NCBI RefSeq assembly: GCF_001613445.1
Contig: NZ_BDCJ01000019.1
Location: 124,001-188,000, forward strand
Direction: 5' to 3'
From: Nocardia grenadensis NBRC 108939
Lineage (GTDB): Bacteria > Actinomycetota > Actinomycetes > Mycobacteriales > Mycobacteriaceae
Length of the DNA stretch: 64,000 bases
The translations under genes and the position numbers were made by a program. The notes below the pieces were generated by a model, which searched no databases, was not told where the DNA came from, and worked only from the letters and a program-made list of their open reading frames with translations. Positions 1-7,572 of this stretch are shown one piece after another; position 1 is the stretch's first letter; each line of letters starts with the position of its first letter.

Positions 1-206
1 AATCGGAGAACCGCACCCCGGAGAACCGCGACCAGGAGAACCGCGCCCTGGAGAACGATCTCGGTAAGCGCGTCGAGGAGGCCGGCGAGCGCGCCGAGGA
101 AGCCGGCGGCGGAATGGTGACCCAGGCCATCGATATGAGCGCCGATATGTTGAAATGCGGCCTGCATATCGCCACTCCGGCGATCGAGTGCCCCCTGAAC
201 AGCTGA
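1..206 (+). CDS. C-terminal fragment of unknown protein (partial, enters from the left)
   Basis: An open frame enters at base 3 and ends at the TGA at 204-206, giving 67 visible residues. It opens with a Glu-Asn-Arg motif repeated about every five to six residues (SENRTPENRDQENRALEND), then a charged helix rich in E, K, R and A that looks like a coiled coil, and then a tail with two cysteines (LKCGLHIATPAIECPLNS). The charge pattern suggests a helical, possibly oligomeric C-terminus. I do not recognise the family and the start lies outside the window. A perfect hairpin follows directly, so this is the last gene of its transcript. Confidence 0.6.
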   Translation, partial: SENRTPENRDQENRALENDLGKRVEEAGERAEEAGGGMVTQAIDMSADMLKCGLHIATPAIECPLNS

Positions 207-210
207 ACCC

Positions 211-250
211 CGTATCCGCCCGGGGCGATTCGCCGTCCCGGGCGGATACG
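211..250. terminator. Perfect 14-bp hairpin between convergent genes
   Basis: CGTATCCGCCCGGG (211-224) pairs exactly with CCCGGGCGGATACG (237-250) around a 12-nt loop. It lies 5 nt after the stop of the left partial gene and 3 nt from the stop of the convergent SRAP gene, so it can serve both as an intrinsic terminator. There is no long U-tract, which is common in high-GC actinobacteria. Confidence 0.75.
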
Positions 251-253
251 AGT

Positions 254-1105
254 TCACAGCAGGGTGGTCTGCTCCGCCGCATCCGGGGCGGGCGCCAGTA
301 GTTCCGGCCCGTTGTTCTTCACACTGTTCACCAGGGTCGACACCGGCCGGGCCGTGATCGCGGCCGCCAGGGCCTCGCTGGGCGGCCCGAGCAGATCGGC
401 GGGGGCGCGGTGATCGGGGTCGAGCCAGGCGTCCCAGTGTTCGCGGGGCATGGGCAGCGGCATCCGGTCGTGGATCCGGGTGAGGTCACCGATGGCGTCG
501 GTGGTGAGGATGGTGCACGACAGCAGCGGTTGCGGATCGTCGAGCGACCGGTCCCGCCAGACCGACCACAGCCCCGCCATGTACAGCCGCTCACCGTCCG
601 GACGAGACATGAAGTACGGGTGTTTGACCATTTTGGGCTTCTTCCCGTTGCCCGGCCCCGCCGGATCGGGCTCGACGAGCCATTCGTACCAGCCGTCCAT
701 CGGGACCAGGCAGCGCCGGTATTTCACCGCGTCCCGGAAGGACGGGAGCTCCGCCGCCCGGTCCGCCCGGGCGTTGAACAGCGGCTTCCCCTTCACCGGG
801 ACTCCCGGTTCGGCGGCTTTGCTCCAGTGTGGAATCAATCCCCAGCGCATCCGCCGGATACGGCGGCTCGGTGTGTCGTCGGGGTGTTCGTGGGTATGCC
901 GGTCCACGACCGTGACGATCTGCGTCGTCGGCGCGACGTTGTAGTTCACGCCGGGCACCCGGGCGCCGGTGTTCGCCCCCTCCCCGGCCGCCGGCCCGGC
1001 ACCGCCCGGCGCTTCGTAGCCGCCGGAGGCCCCGGTTTCGTCGAGGGCGTCCAACTCGACCGCGAGCCGGCCGGGATCCGTCGTTGTCGCATACCGTCCG
1101 CACAT
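254..1105 (-). CDS. SRAP-domain protein (SOS response-associated, YedK/HMCES family)
   Basis: SRAP proteins crosslink covalently to abasic sites in single-stranded DNA through the cysteine at position 2, protecting the lesion. The 283-residue protein starts MCGRYA, supplying that Cys once Met1 is removed. Other family landmarks are present: FNARADRA and a nearby catalytic Glu in the DGWYEW segment, and the conserved His in RIHDRMPLPM near residue 225. A Gly/Ala-rich insert around residues 25-50 makes it longer than the E. coli protein (about 222 aa). An SRAP gene (Rv3226c) also lies beside aroA in M. tuberculosis, so the context agrees. Family assignment is firm; the DNA-protection role is taken from the family. 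Confidence 0.93.
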   Translation of the reverse strand: MCGRYATTTDPGRLAVELDALDETGASGGYEAPGGAGPAAGEGANTGARVPGVNYNVAPTTQIVTVVDRHTHEHPDDTPSRRIRRMRWGLIPHWSKAAEPGVPVKGKPLFNARADRAAELPSFRDAVKYRRCLVPMDGWYEWLVEPDPAGPGNGKKPKMVKHPYFMSRPDGERLYMAGLWSVWRDRSLDDPQPLLSCTILTTDAIGDLTRIHDRMPLPMPREHWDAWLDPDHRAPADLLGPPSEALAAAITARPVSTLVNSVKNNGPELLAPAPDAAEQTTLL

Positions 1106-1288
1106 CTTCCGATACTTACACCGAATACCGACAGATCAAGACAATCCCGGCCCCGTCCGCAACAATGAGAGCAGCACTTGGTGACGTGTTGAGAGTTATG
1201 CCTTAGCATCCTCTCACCGAGGACGCGGCGGTCACAGGCTGCCCGTCCACGCGCGCAGCTACCGCCCTACTTCCGCAGAGGAGAACCT

Positions 1289-2794
1289 GTGACAACCACC
1301 GAAAACGCCACCGAGAAAGAATCGGTGCTCACCTCGGTCGATCCGGCCACAGGAGCCACCCTGGCCACGTACTCGATCGCCGACGAGAAGGCGGTCGGCG
1401 CGGCTGTCGCGAAGGCGCGCGCCGCCGCGCCGGTCTGGGAGGATCTGGGTTTCGACGGCCGGAAGAAGGCCCTGCTGCGCTGGTCCAGCCGGCTGGTCAC
1501 CAAATCCGACGAATTCTGCGCGCTCATCCACGCCGAGAACGGTAAACCGCTCGACGACGCTTTTCTGGAACTGATGCTCGCGCTCGAGCACATCGCCTGG
1601 GCGGCCAAGCACGCCAAGAAGGTCCTGTCCCCCCAGAAGATCCCCTCGGGCCCGCTGATGGCGAACTTCTCGGCCCGCATCGAATACCGGCCGCTGGGTG
1701 TCATCGGCGTGATCGGACCGTGGAACTATCCCGTCTACACCCCTAACGGGTCGCTGGCCTACGCCCTGGCCGCCGGTAACACCGTGGTGTTCAAGCCGTC
1801 GGAATTCTCCACCGGAATCGGCAATTTTCTCGCGGAGGCATTCTCCGAGGCCAATCCGGAACTGCCCGAGGGCGTTTTCGTCGCGATCAACGGTTTCGGC
1901 GCGACCGGTGCCGCGCTGGTGAAATCGGATGTGGACAAGATCGCGTTCACCGGTTCGGCCGCCACCGGACGCAAGATCATGGCCTCGGCCGCCGAGAACC
2001 TCACCCCGGTGCTGCTGGAATGCGGCGGTAAAGACCCCGTGATCGTGGCGGCGGACGCGGATGTGAAGGCCGCCGCCGACGCCATCGCCTGGGGCGCCAC
2101 CTCGAACAGCGGCCAGACCTGCGCCGGCGTGGAACGCGTCTACGTGGACAAGTCGGTCAAGGAGGAGTTCCTCGCCGAACTGACCCGCATCCTGAAGGAT
2201 GTGAAACCGGGTTCGGACAAGGACGCCGCCTACGGTCCGATGACCATGCCGAGCCAGATCGACATCGTCAAGAAGCATATCGACGCGGCCCTGGCCAGCG
2301 GCGGCAAAGCCCTGCTGGGCGGCCCCGAATCGATCAAGGGCCCTTTCATCGAACCGGTCGTGCTGGTGGACGTGGACGAGGACTCGGCGGCGGTCAAGGA
2401 GGAGACCTTCGGACCGACGGTGACCGTCACCACGGTGAACAGCATCGACGAGGCCGTGGATCTCGCCAACAACACCACCTTCGGCCTGGCCTCCGCGGTC
2501 TACTCGAAGAAGCAGGGACTCGAGATCGCCCGGCGGCTGAAGGTCGGCGCGACATCGGTGAACTCGGTCCTCGGCTTCGCCGCCATCCCCGGGCTGCCCT
2601 TCGGCGGCAGCGCCGATTCCGGTATCGGTCGTATCCACGGTGAGCCGGGTATGCGCGAATTCGCCCGGCCGCATTCGATCGCGGTGCAGCGCTTCACGAT
2701 TCCCGGGATGGCGTTGCAGAGCTACCGCCGCACCCAGGCGAACATGAAGATGCTGCGCCGAATGGTTCCGCTGCTGCACGGCCGGAACAAGTAG
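1289..2794 (+). CDS. NAD(P)-dependent aldehyde dehydrogenase (succinate-semialdehyde dehydrogenase-like)
   Basis: This 501-residue protein is a full-length member of the ALDH superfamily, which oxidises aldehydes to acids with NAD(P)+. Visible motifs in order are GPWNYPVY (cofactor-binding loop), NTVVFKPSEFS, FTGSAATGRKI (Rossmann turn), LLECGGKDP with the general-base Glu, and SGQTCAG with the catalytic Cys near residue 275. The GTG start at 1289 has the Shine-Dalgarno sequence AGAGGAGAA just upstream. It stands alone between the divergent SRAP gene and aroA, about 100 bp before the aroA start. The natural substrate cannot be read from sequence; broad-range or succinate-semialdehyde activity is most likely. 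A C-terminal basic extension (RTQANMKMLRRMVPLLHGR) is longer than in many ALDHs and could be membrane-associated. Confidence 0.9.
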   Translation: MTTTENATEKESVLTSVDPATGATLATYSIADEKAVGAAVAKARAAAPVWEDLGFDGRKKALLRWSSRLVTKSDEFCALIHAENGKPLDDAFLELMLALEHIAWAAKHAKKVLSPQKIPSGPLMANFSARIEYRPLGVIGVIGPWNYPVYTPNGSLAYALAAGNTVVFKPSEFSTGIGNFLAEAFSEANPELPEGVFVAINGFGATGAALVKSDVDKIAFTGSAATGRKIMASAAENLTPVLLECGGKDPVIVAADADVKAAADAIAWGATSNSGQTCAGVERVYVDKSVKEEFLAELTRILKDVKPGSDKDAAYGPMTMPSQIDIVKKHIDAALASGGKALLGGPESIKGPFIEPVVLVDVDEDSAAVKEETFGPTVTVTTVNSIDEAVDLANNTTFGLASAVYSKKQGLEIARRLKVGATSVNSVLGFAAIPGLPFGGSADSGIGRIHGEPGMREFARPHSIAVQRFTIPGMALQSYRRTQANMKMLRRMVPLLHGRNK

Positions 2795-2892
2795 TCCGGC
2801 CACCACAGGTGCGAACGCGATCGGTGGTGCCCGGCGACACACTGACGAGCACCACCGATACGCCTGTCGGCCCGATGCGCCAAGATGGTCTG

Positions 2893-4185
2893 GTGAGTTT
2901 CTGGCCAGCGCCCCATGTCGATGCCCCAGTGCATGCGACCGTCACCCTGCCCGGCTCCAAATCGATCACGAACAGAGCGCTGGTCCTGGCGGCGCTCGCC
3001 GATGGTCCCTCGACCATCACCGGAGCCCTGCGCAGCCGTGACACCGGTCTGATGATCGCCGCGCTACGTGCCCTGGGCACCCAGATCATCGGCGACGCCG
3101 ACACCCTGGCCGTCACCCCCGCGCCGCTCCGGGGCGGTCGGGTCGACTGCGGCCTGGCCGGCACCGTGATGCGTTTCGTGCCCCCGGTGGCGACCCTCGC
3201 GGTGAGCGAAACGGCCTTCGACGGCGATATCGCCGCCCGGGTCCGCCCGCTGCGCACCATCCTCGACGCCTTGCGCGGACTCGGCGCGGATATCGAGGGG
3301 GACGCCCTGCCGTTCACCGTGCGCGGGACCGGCGCCCTGCGCGGTGGCGCCATCACCATCGACGCCTCCGGTTCTTCGCAGTTCGTCTCCGGTCTGCTGT
3401 TGTCGGGCGCCCGTTTCGACGAGGGCGTAATGGTGCGTCACTCCGGGAGCGCGCTGCCCTCCATGCCGCATATCGAGATGACGGTCGAGATGCTGCGCCG
3501 CGCCGATGTCGTGGTCGAGGCGCCGACCGACGTCCGGGGCGAACAGACCTGGACCGTGTCCCCCGGCCCGATCCGCGCGGTCGACTGGACGGTCGAGCCG
3601 GACCTGTCCAATGCCACCCCGTTTCTGGCCGCGGCCGCGGTCACCGGCGGCCGTGTCAGCATTCCGCACTGGCCGCGGCTGACCACACAGGCCGGCGATG
3701 TGATCCGGGAGATCCTGGTACGGATGGGCGCCGAGGCAGGTTTCAGTGACGGCGCACTCACGGTGACCGGTCCGGACCGGCTGGCCGGTATCGATATCGA
3801 TCTGCACGATGTGGGCGAGCTGACTCCGACCGTCGCGGCGCTGGCGGCACTGGCCGATTCGGCGTCCCGGCTGCGGGGCATCGCCCATCTGCGCGGACAC
3901 GAAACCGACCGGCTGGCCGCACTGTCCACCGAGATCAACCGGCTCGGCGGGCAGGTGTCCGAAACCGAGGACGGACTGGAGATCGTCCCCGCCCCACTGC
4001 ACGGCGGCCGCTGGCATTCCTACGCCGACCACCGGATGGCCACGGCGGGCGCGATTCTCGGACTCGCCGTACCGGGGATCGAGATCGAGGACATCGGGAC
4101 GACGGCCAAAACCCTGCCCGATTTCGTCGCCCTGTGGGAATCGATGCTCGACCCGCGGTCGGCCGAACCGGGAGCGGCTCACTGA
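2893..4185 (+). CDS. aroA: 3-phosphoshikimate 1-carboxyvinyltransferase (EPSP synthase)
   Basis: AroA joins shikimate-3-phosphate and phosphoenolpyruvate to make EPSP, the sixth step of the shikimate pathway to aromatic amino acids and folate. The signature segments are complete: LPGSKSITNRALVL at the N-terminus, GLAGTVMRF, SSQFVSGLLL, GHETDRLAAL and YADHRMATAGA near the C-terminus, and KTLPDF. I place the start at GTG 2893 (VSFWPAP), which matches the length of other actinobacterial AroA proteins (430 aa). The frame is open back to a GTG at 2809, but the extra 28 residues are low in family similarity. The downstream rsgA overlaps its 3' end, so the two are probably cotranscribed. Confidence 0.95.
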   Translation: MSFWPAPHVDAPVHATVTLPGSKSITNRALVLAALADGPSTITGALRSRDTGLMIAALRALGTQIIGDADTLAVTPAPLRGGRVDCGLAGTVMRFVPPVATLAVSETAFDGDIAARVRPLRTILDALRGLGADIEGDALPFTVRGTGALRGGAITIDASGSSQFVSGLLLSGARFDEGVMVRHSGSALPSMPHIEMTVEMLRRADVVVEAPTDVRGEQTWTVSPGPIRAVDWTVEPDLSNATPFLAAAAVTGGRVSIPHWPRLTTQAGDVIREILVRMGAEAGFSDGALTVTGPDRLAGIDIDLHDVGELTPTVAALAALADSASRLRGIAHLRGHETDRLAALSTEINRLGGQVSETEDGLEIVPAPLHGGRWHSYADHRMATAGAILGLAVPGIEIEDIGTTAKTLPDFVALWESMLDPRSAEPGAAH

Positions 4186-5183
4186 GCCGGCGCGGCCGCA
4201 CCACCGCCTCCTACGACGAATCCGATGTCCGGGTGCGTCCCGGGCGGAGTTCGCGGCCGCGGACCAAGACCCGCCCGGAACACCGCGATGCGCAGCCGGC
4301 GATGGTGGTGTCGGTGGACCGGGGGCGTTGGGGGTGCGTGCTCGACGGCGATCCGCAGCGTCCGCTGGTGGCCATGCGGGCCCGGGAACTGGGGCGCACG
4401 CCCATCGTTGTCGGTGATCGGGTCGAGGTGGTCGGCGACCTGTCCGGGCGGCCCGACACCCTCGCGCGGATCATCCGGGTCACCGAGCGCACCACCGTGC
4501 TGCGGCGCACCGCCGACGACACCGATCCGTTCGAGCGGGTGGTGGTCGGAAACGCGGAGAAGTTGTTCATCGTGGTGGCGCTGGCCGATCCGCCGCCGCG
4601 TACCGGGTTCGTCGAGCGGGCCATGGTGGCCGCCTACGCGGGCGGGCTGGAACCGGTCCTGTGTCTCACCAAACACGACCTTGCCGGCGACTCGGATTTC
4701 GCGACCGCATTCGACGATCTGGACCTGACCATTGTCTACGCGGGCATCGACGACCCCCTTGATACGACATCGGCCCTGCTCACCGGCCATCTCACCTGTT
4801 TCCTGGGGCATTCCGGGGTGGGGAAATCCACCCTGGTCAACCGCCTGGTTCCCGACGCCGCGCGGGCGGTCGGCGAGGTGTCCGGGGTCGGCAAGGGCAA
4901 GCACACCTCCACCCAATCGGTCGCGCTGGCGCTGCCGGATGGCGGCTGGGTCATCGACACGCCGGGTATCCGGTCGTTCGGCCTCGCCCACATCACGCCC
5001 GACGATGTGATCGCGGCCTTCACCGACCTCGCCGCGGCGATCGAGGACTGCCCACGCGGTTGTACACATCTGGGCCCGCCCGCCGATCCGGAATGCGCGC
5101 TGGACGAACTCCCGGACAAGGCGCGGCGAGTGGCCGCGATCCGCCGTCTGCTGGTCGCGCTGAACTGCAACGACCAGTGGTGA
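4134..5183 (+). CDS. rsgA: Ribosome small-subunit-dependent GTPase A
   Basis: RsgA is a circularly permuted GTPase that checks late maturation of the 30S subunit. The permuted motif order is visible: TKHDL (G4) comes before GHSGVGKST (G1, Walker A) and DTPGI (G3). Then comes the C-terminal zinc knuckle CPRGCTHLGPPADPEC, with three Cys and one His as ligands. An N-terminal OB-fold precedes the G domain. The frame begins at ATG 4134, inside aroA (52-nt overlap). The conserved part starts at YDESDVRVRPG, so a later start near 4182 (CTG) is possible. Its place right after aroA is the same as in mycobacteria (Rv3227-Rv3228). Confidence 0.93.
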   Translation: MGIDARPAVGRTGSGSLSRRGRTTASYDESDVRVRPGRSSRPRTKTRPEHRDAQPAMVVSVDRGRWGCVLDGDPQRPLVAMRARELGRTPIVVGDRVEVVGDLSGRPDTLARIIRVTERTTVLRRTADDTDPFERVVVGNAEKLFIVVALADPPPRTGFVERAMVAAYAGGLEPVLCLTKHDLAGDSDFATAFDDLDLTIVYAGIDDPLDTTSALLTGHLTCFLGHSGVGKSTLVNRLVPDAARAVGEVSGVGKGKHTSTQSVALALPDGGWVIDTPGIRSFGLAHITPDDVIAAFTDLAAAIEDCPRGCTHLGPPADPECALDELPDKARRVAAIRRLLVALNCNDQW

Positions 5184-5341
5184 GCATGCCGGTTACGGCA
5201 GCCGGTCGTTCTTCCGCGTCCCTCGGTGCCCGGGGTTTCGGCGTCTTGGGCGGAACTCGGTCTTCCACCAGCGGCCGGGTGTGCATCGCCGGCCGCGCGC
5301 TGACGTACGCGGGACCACCCAAACCGCCAGTTGCACCGTTT

Positions 5342-5360
5342 GTTATGGTTTAATCATAAC
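5342..5360. promoter_or_regulatory. Inverted repeat, candidate GntR operator
   Basis: GTTATGGTTTAATCATAAC contains perfect 6-bp arms (GTTATG and CATAAC) around a 7-nt AT-rich centre. It ends immediately before the Shine-Dalgarno AAGGAGG (5361-5367) of the membrane-protein gene, so a bound protein would block transcription or its start. A YtrA-type GntR regulator is the second gene of the same pair, and members of that group typically bind such repeats in their own promoters. The pairing is inferred. Confidence 0.55.
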
Positions 5361-5372
5361 AAGGAGGTACCC

Positions 5373-6338
5373 ATGACCAACCTGACCTCGCTCCGGCTCT
5401 GCCTACTCGCCGGACTCCCACCGATCCTGTCCGCCGTGCCCAACATCGTGTTGCTGGCCGCGGCGGCCGACCGACTGCCCGACCCGCTGGCCACCCATTT
5501 CACCGCCGACGGCGCCGACGGCTTCACCGGCCGGGTAACGACGATGTTCGTCTCCGCCGGTCTGGGCCTCGGCCTGGGAGTCATTTTCGCCGCGATCCTC
5601 ATGGTGGGCGTACGCACCAACGCGCGCCGGGCCGATACTCCCCTGGACCCCATCCGGTCACTGGTCGCCACGGCCTGGGGTGTGGGCGGATTCGTCGGCG
5701 CCATCCTGCTGGCGGGCACCATCGCCAACTTGGATGCCGTCGATCCCACGCGGGTCACGCTCTCGGGCTGGGCGTTCGCGGCCGCGGCGGCCGCCGGGCT
5801 ACTGTTCGGTGCGGCGGGCTGGCTGGCCGCACCGGCGAGCCCGGTGACACCCGGCCCGGCACCGGCCGAACCCCTCCCACTCGGGCGTTCCGAACGCGTC
5901 AGCTGGTCTCGGCGGGCGGTGTCGCCGTGGATGCTGTTGACCGGTGTGGTCGCTGTGCTCATGGGGGTGGTGGTCGGACTCGTCGCCCAGCCGCTGGCCG
6001 GTGTGCTACTGGCGTTCACCGGGGTGCTGCTCGCGCACCTGGCGCTGCTGCGGGTGGTCGTGGACCAGCGCGGTCTCACCGTGGGGACCGGCGTGCTGGG
6101 CTGGCCGCGGTGGCGACTGCGGCCCGGTGACATCACGGAGGTATCGGCCGACGACATCTCCCCCCTCCAGTACGGCGGGTACGGTATCCGGATGATCCCG
6201 GGCGCCACGGCCGTGGTGCTACGCGCCGGGCCCGGCATCGTGGTGACCCGCCGCTCGGGGCGCCGGTTCGTGGTCTCGGTCGACGACGCCGGCACGGGTG
6301 CGGGTGTCCTGGCCGGTGTCGTCGCACGGGCGGACTGA
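5373..6338 (+). CDS. DUF1648-type integral membrane protein
   Basis: This 321-residue protein has an N-terminal segment typical of DUF1648 proteins (PLATHFTADGADGFTGR), which follow a first membrane helix. Several further hydrophobic helices come next (about residues 10-30, 60-85, 105-125, 130-150, 190-235). After the last helix pair, a soluble C-terminal part of roughly 85 residues (VVDQRGLTVGTG... and GIVVTRRSGRRFVVSV) resembles a PH-like beta-sandwich. The ATG at 5373 is chosen because a perfect AAGGAGG lies 5 nt upstream. It is cotranscribed with the GntR regulator, whose start is 5 nt after its stop. Such pairs often act in envelope stress or antimicrobial sensing in Gram-positive bacteria, but the function here is unknown. 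Confidence 0.8.
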   Translation: MTNLTSLRLCLLAGLPPILSAVPNIVLLAAAADRLPDPLATHFTADGADGFTGRVTTMFVSAGLGLGLGVIFAAILMVGVRTNARRADTPLDPIRSLVATAWGVGGFVGAILLAGTIANLDAVDPTRVTLSGWAFAAAAAAGLLFGAAGWLAAPASPVTPGPAPAEPLPLGRSERVSWSRRAVSPWMLLTGVVAVLMGVVVGLVAQPLAGVLLAFTGVLLAHLALLRVVVDQRGLTVGTGVLGWPRWRLRPGDITEVSADDISPLQYGGYGIRMIPGATAVVLRAGPGIVVTRRSGRRFVVSVDDAGTGAGVLAGVVARAD

Positions 6339-6343
6339 CCCCG

Positions 6344-6697
6344 GTGCTGATCCGTGTCGACCCGGCGCGGTCCGAACCGCTGGCCGACCAGATCGCGGCC
6401 TGTGTCCGGCGCGCGATCGCCGACGGTGCCGCGCCCGCCGGTACCCGGCTGCCCGGCGCCCGGGAACTCGCGGCATCGTTGGACGTCAGTATCCACACCG
6501 TGCTCGCGGGATATCAGCGGTTGCGCGACGAGGGGCTGATCGAACTCCGCCGCGGGCGCGGTGCCACGGTCCGCGCCGGAACACCGGACGGGCGGGCGGC
6601 GGTGGTCGAACTCGCCCGGCAACTCGTGGACGCGGCCCGTCGCATCGACCTCGACGAGACCGAACTGCTCGACCTCGTCCGCGCCGCCGCGCGCTGA
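6344..6697 (+). CDS. Short GntR-family transcriptional regulator (YtrA/YhcF type)
   Basis: The 117-residue protein consists of a winged helix-turn-helix domain with almost no effector domain. LADQIAACVRRAIADG, GTRLPGARELAASL and HTVLAGYQRLRDEGLIELRRG are classic GntR recognition segments. A short C-terminal helix pair (about residues 85-117) likely dimerises, as in the YtrA subgroup. The GTG start lies 5 nt after the stop of the membrane-protein gene, so the two form an operon. The most economical model is autoregulation of the pair through the inverted repeat at 5342-5360. Confidence 0.88.
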   Translation: MLIRVDPARSEPLADQIAACVRRAIADGAAPAGTRLPGARELAASLDVSIHTVLAGYQRLRDEGLIELRRGRGATVRAGTPDGRAAVVELARQLVDAARRIDLDETELLDLVRAAAR

Positions 6698-7097
6698 CCG
6701 CGCCCGCGCTGCGCTCGCCGCCGGGCGCGGCGTAGCTGCGCGGCTGGGTCGCTCGATGTTCGGCCGCGCGGTCGGGTCGATATGGGGATGCGCTGACCCC
6801 GAGCCGAGTATCAACGTGCGGTCGCCGTCACGCCCGGCTGCGGGCGGGCACGGTCAGCGGACACGCCAGGTCAACCAATATTCCCGAAAATCGATCAGGC
6901 AAATTCATGGGATGTTCGGCGACGCACGGCGAATCAGCAAACCGCGGGCTTCCCGCCGCGTTAATATGCGGCGCGCACCGAAGTTATTCGGCCGAGACGG
7001 CACCGAGACGTCGGCGCGACAGTCCGGGTCCGAGCCGTCGCGGCGGGCCTCGCCGGCCCCAACAACCCGTCCCGCACCAACGAACACAGAAGGAATG
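6698..7097. other. Intergenic region without a recognised gene
   Basis: About 400 bp between the GntR gene and the small secreted protein gene. It has a GC-rich imperfect inverted repeat just after the GntR stop (around 6690-6735), which may end that transcript. It then turns comparatively AT-rich around 6870-6990, where the promoter of the next gene probably lies. I see no convincing gene or RNA. Confidence 0.4.
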
Positions 7098-7484
7098 ATG
7101 CTCAAAATCCTGACCATCGGCGCGGTCACGGCCGCGCTCGTGTTCGGCAGCTTCTCCAGTGCCTCGGCACACCCGCCCGCCGCCTCGCGGCCGGGTTCGG
7201 CGGGTGTGCACAGCCCGGCGGGCAAGGACGATTCCGTCGCGCAACTACCCTTCACCGACCGAGAATTCCTCCGCGCCAGTGCGTTCGACGACGAGACCCG
7301 ACAACTACAGGACGCGGCGATCGCCCTCGCCCACGCCCAATGCGATTACCTCGGCACCTCCGGCAACACCCCGGCGAACCGTGCCTATCTCGCCGAGGAA
7401 GCGCGGCCGTTCGTGGAATACCCCTACTTGTTCCTGGAAGCCGCGGTCGGCACCTACTGCCCGCAGCACACCGCGCTGGACTGA
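7098..7484 (+). CDS. Small secreted protein, DUF732/hemophore-like
   Basis: The 128-residue product begins with a Sec signal peptide (MLKILTIGAVTAALVFGSF, ending SASA). A short linker and an all-helical domain follow: FLRASAFDDETRQLQDAAIALA..CDYLG, then YPYLFLEAAVGTYCPQH. The two cysteines, one after the second helix and one at the end, match the disulfide layout of the DUF732/hemophore-related proteins common in mycobacteria and nocardiae, though similarity is weak. ATG 7098 is preferred over ATG 7095 because AGAAGGA lies at a workable distance. Secretion is well supported; a heme or other ligand role is only family-level speculation. Confidence 0.7.
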   Translation: MLKILTIGAVTAALVFGSFSSASAHPPAASRPGSAGVHSPAGKDDSVAQLPFTDREFLRASAFDDETRQLQDAAIALAHAQCDYLGTSGNTPANRAYLAEEARPFVEYPYLFLEAAVGTYCPQHTALD

Positions 7485-7528
7485 ACAGCGACCCACGCGG
7501 CGTTCCGGCCACCCCTGACGGCAACGAC

Positions 7529-7559
7529 GGCGCCGCTCCCGACATCCGGGAGCGGCGCC
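7529..7559. terminator. Perfect 13-bp hairpin between convergent genes
   Basis: GGCGCCGCTCCCG (7529-7541) and CGGGAGCGGCGCC (7547-7559) pair perfectly around the 5-nt loop ACATC. It lies 45 nt after the small secreted protein gene and 14 nt from the secA stop on the other strand, so it probably terminates both. Confidence 0.8.
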
Positions 7560-7572
7560 GCCTGTTACCAGC

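Noticed and set aside
3..60. Glu-Asn-Arg repeats in the left partial gene as a DNA tandem repeat
   Set aside because: Only three imperfect units; more likely a coiled-coil protein segment.
3064..4182. A 372-codon frame antisense to aroA
   Set aside because: Low-complexity shadow of a conserved gene.
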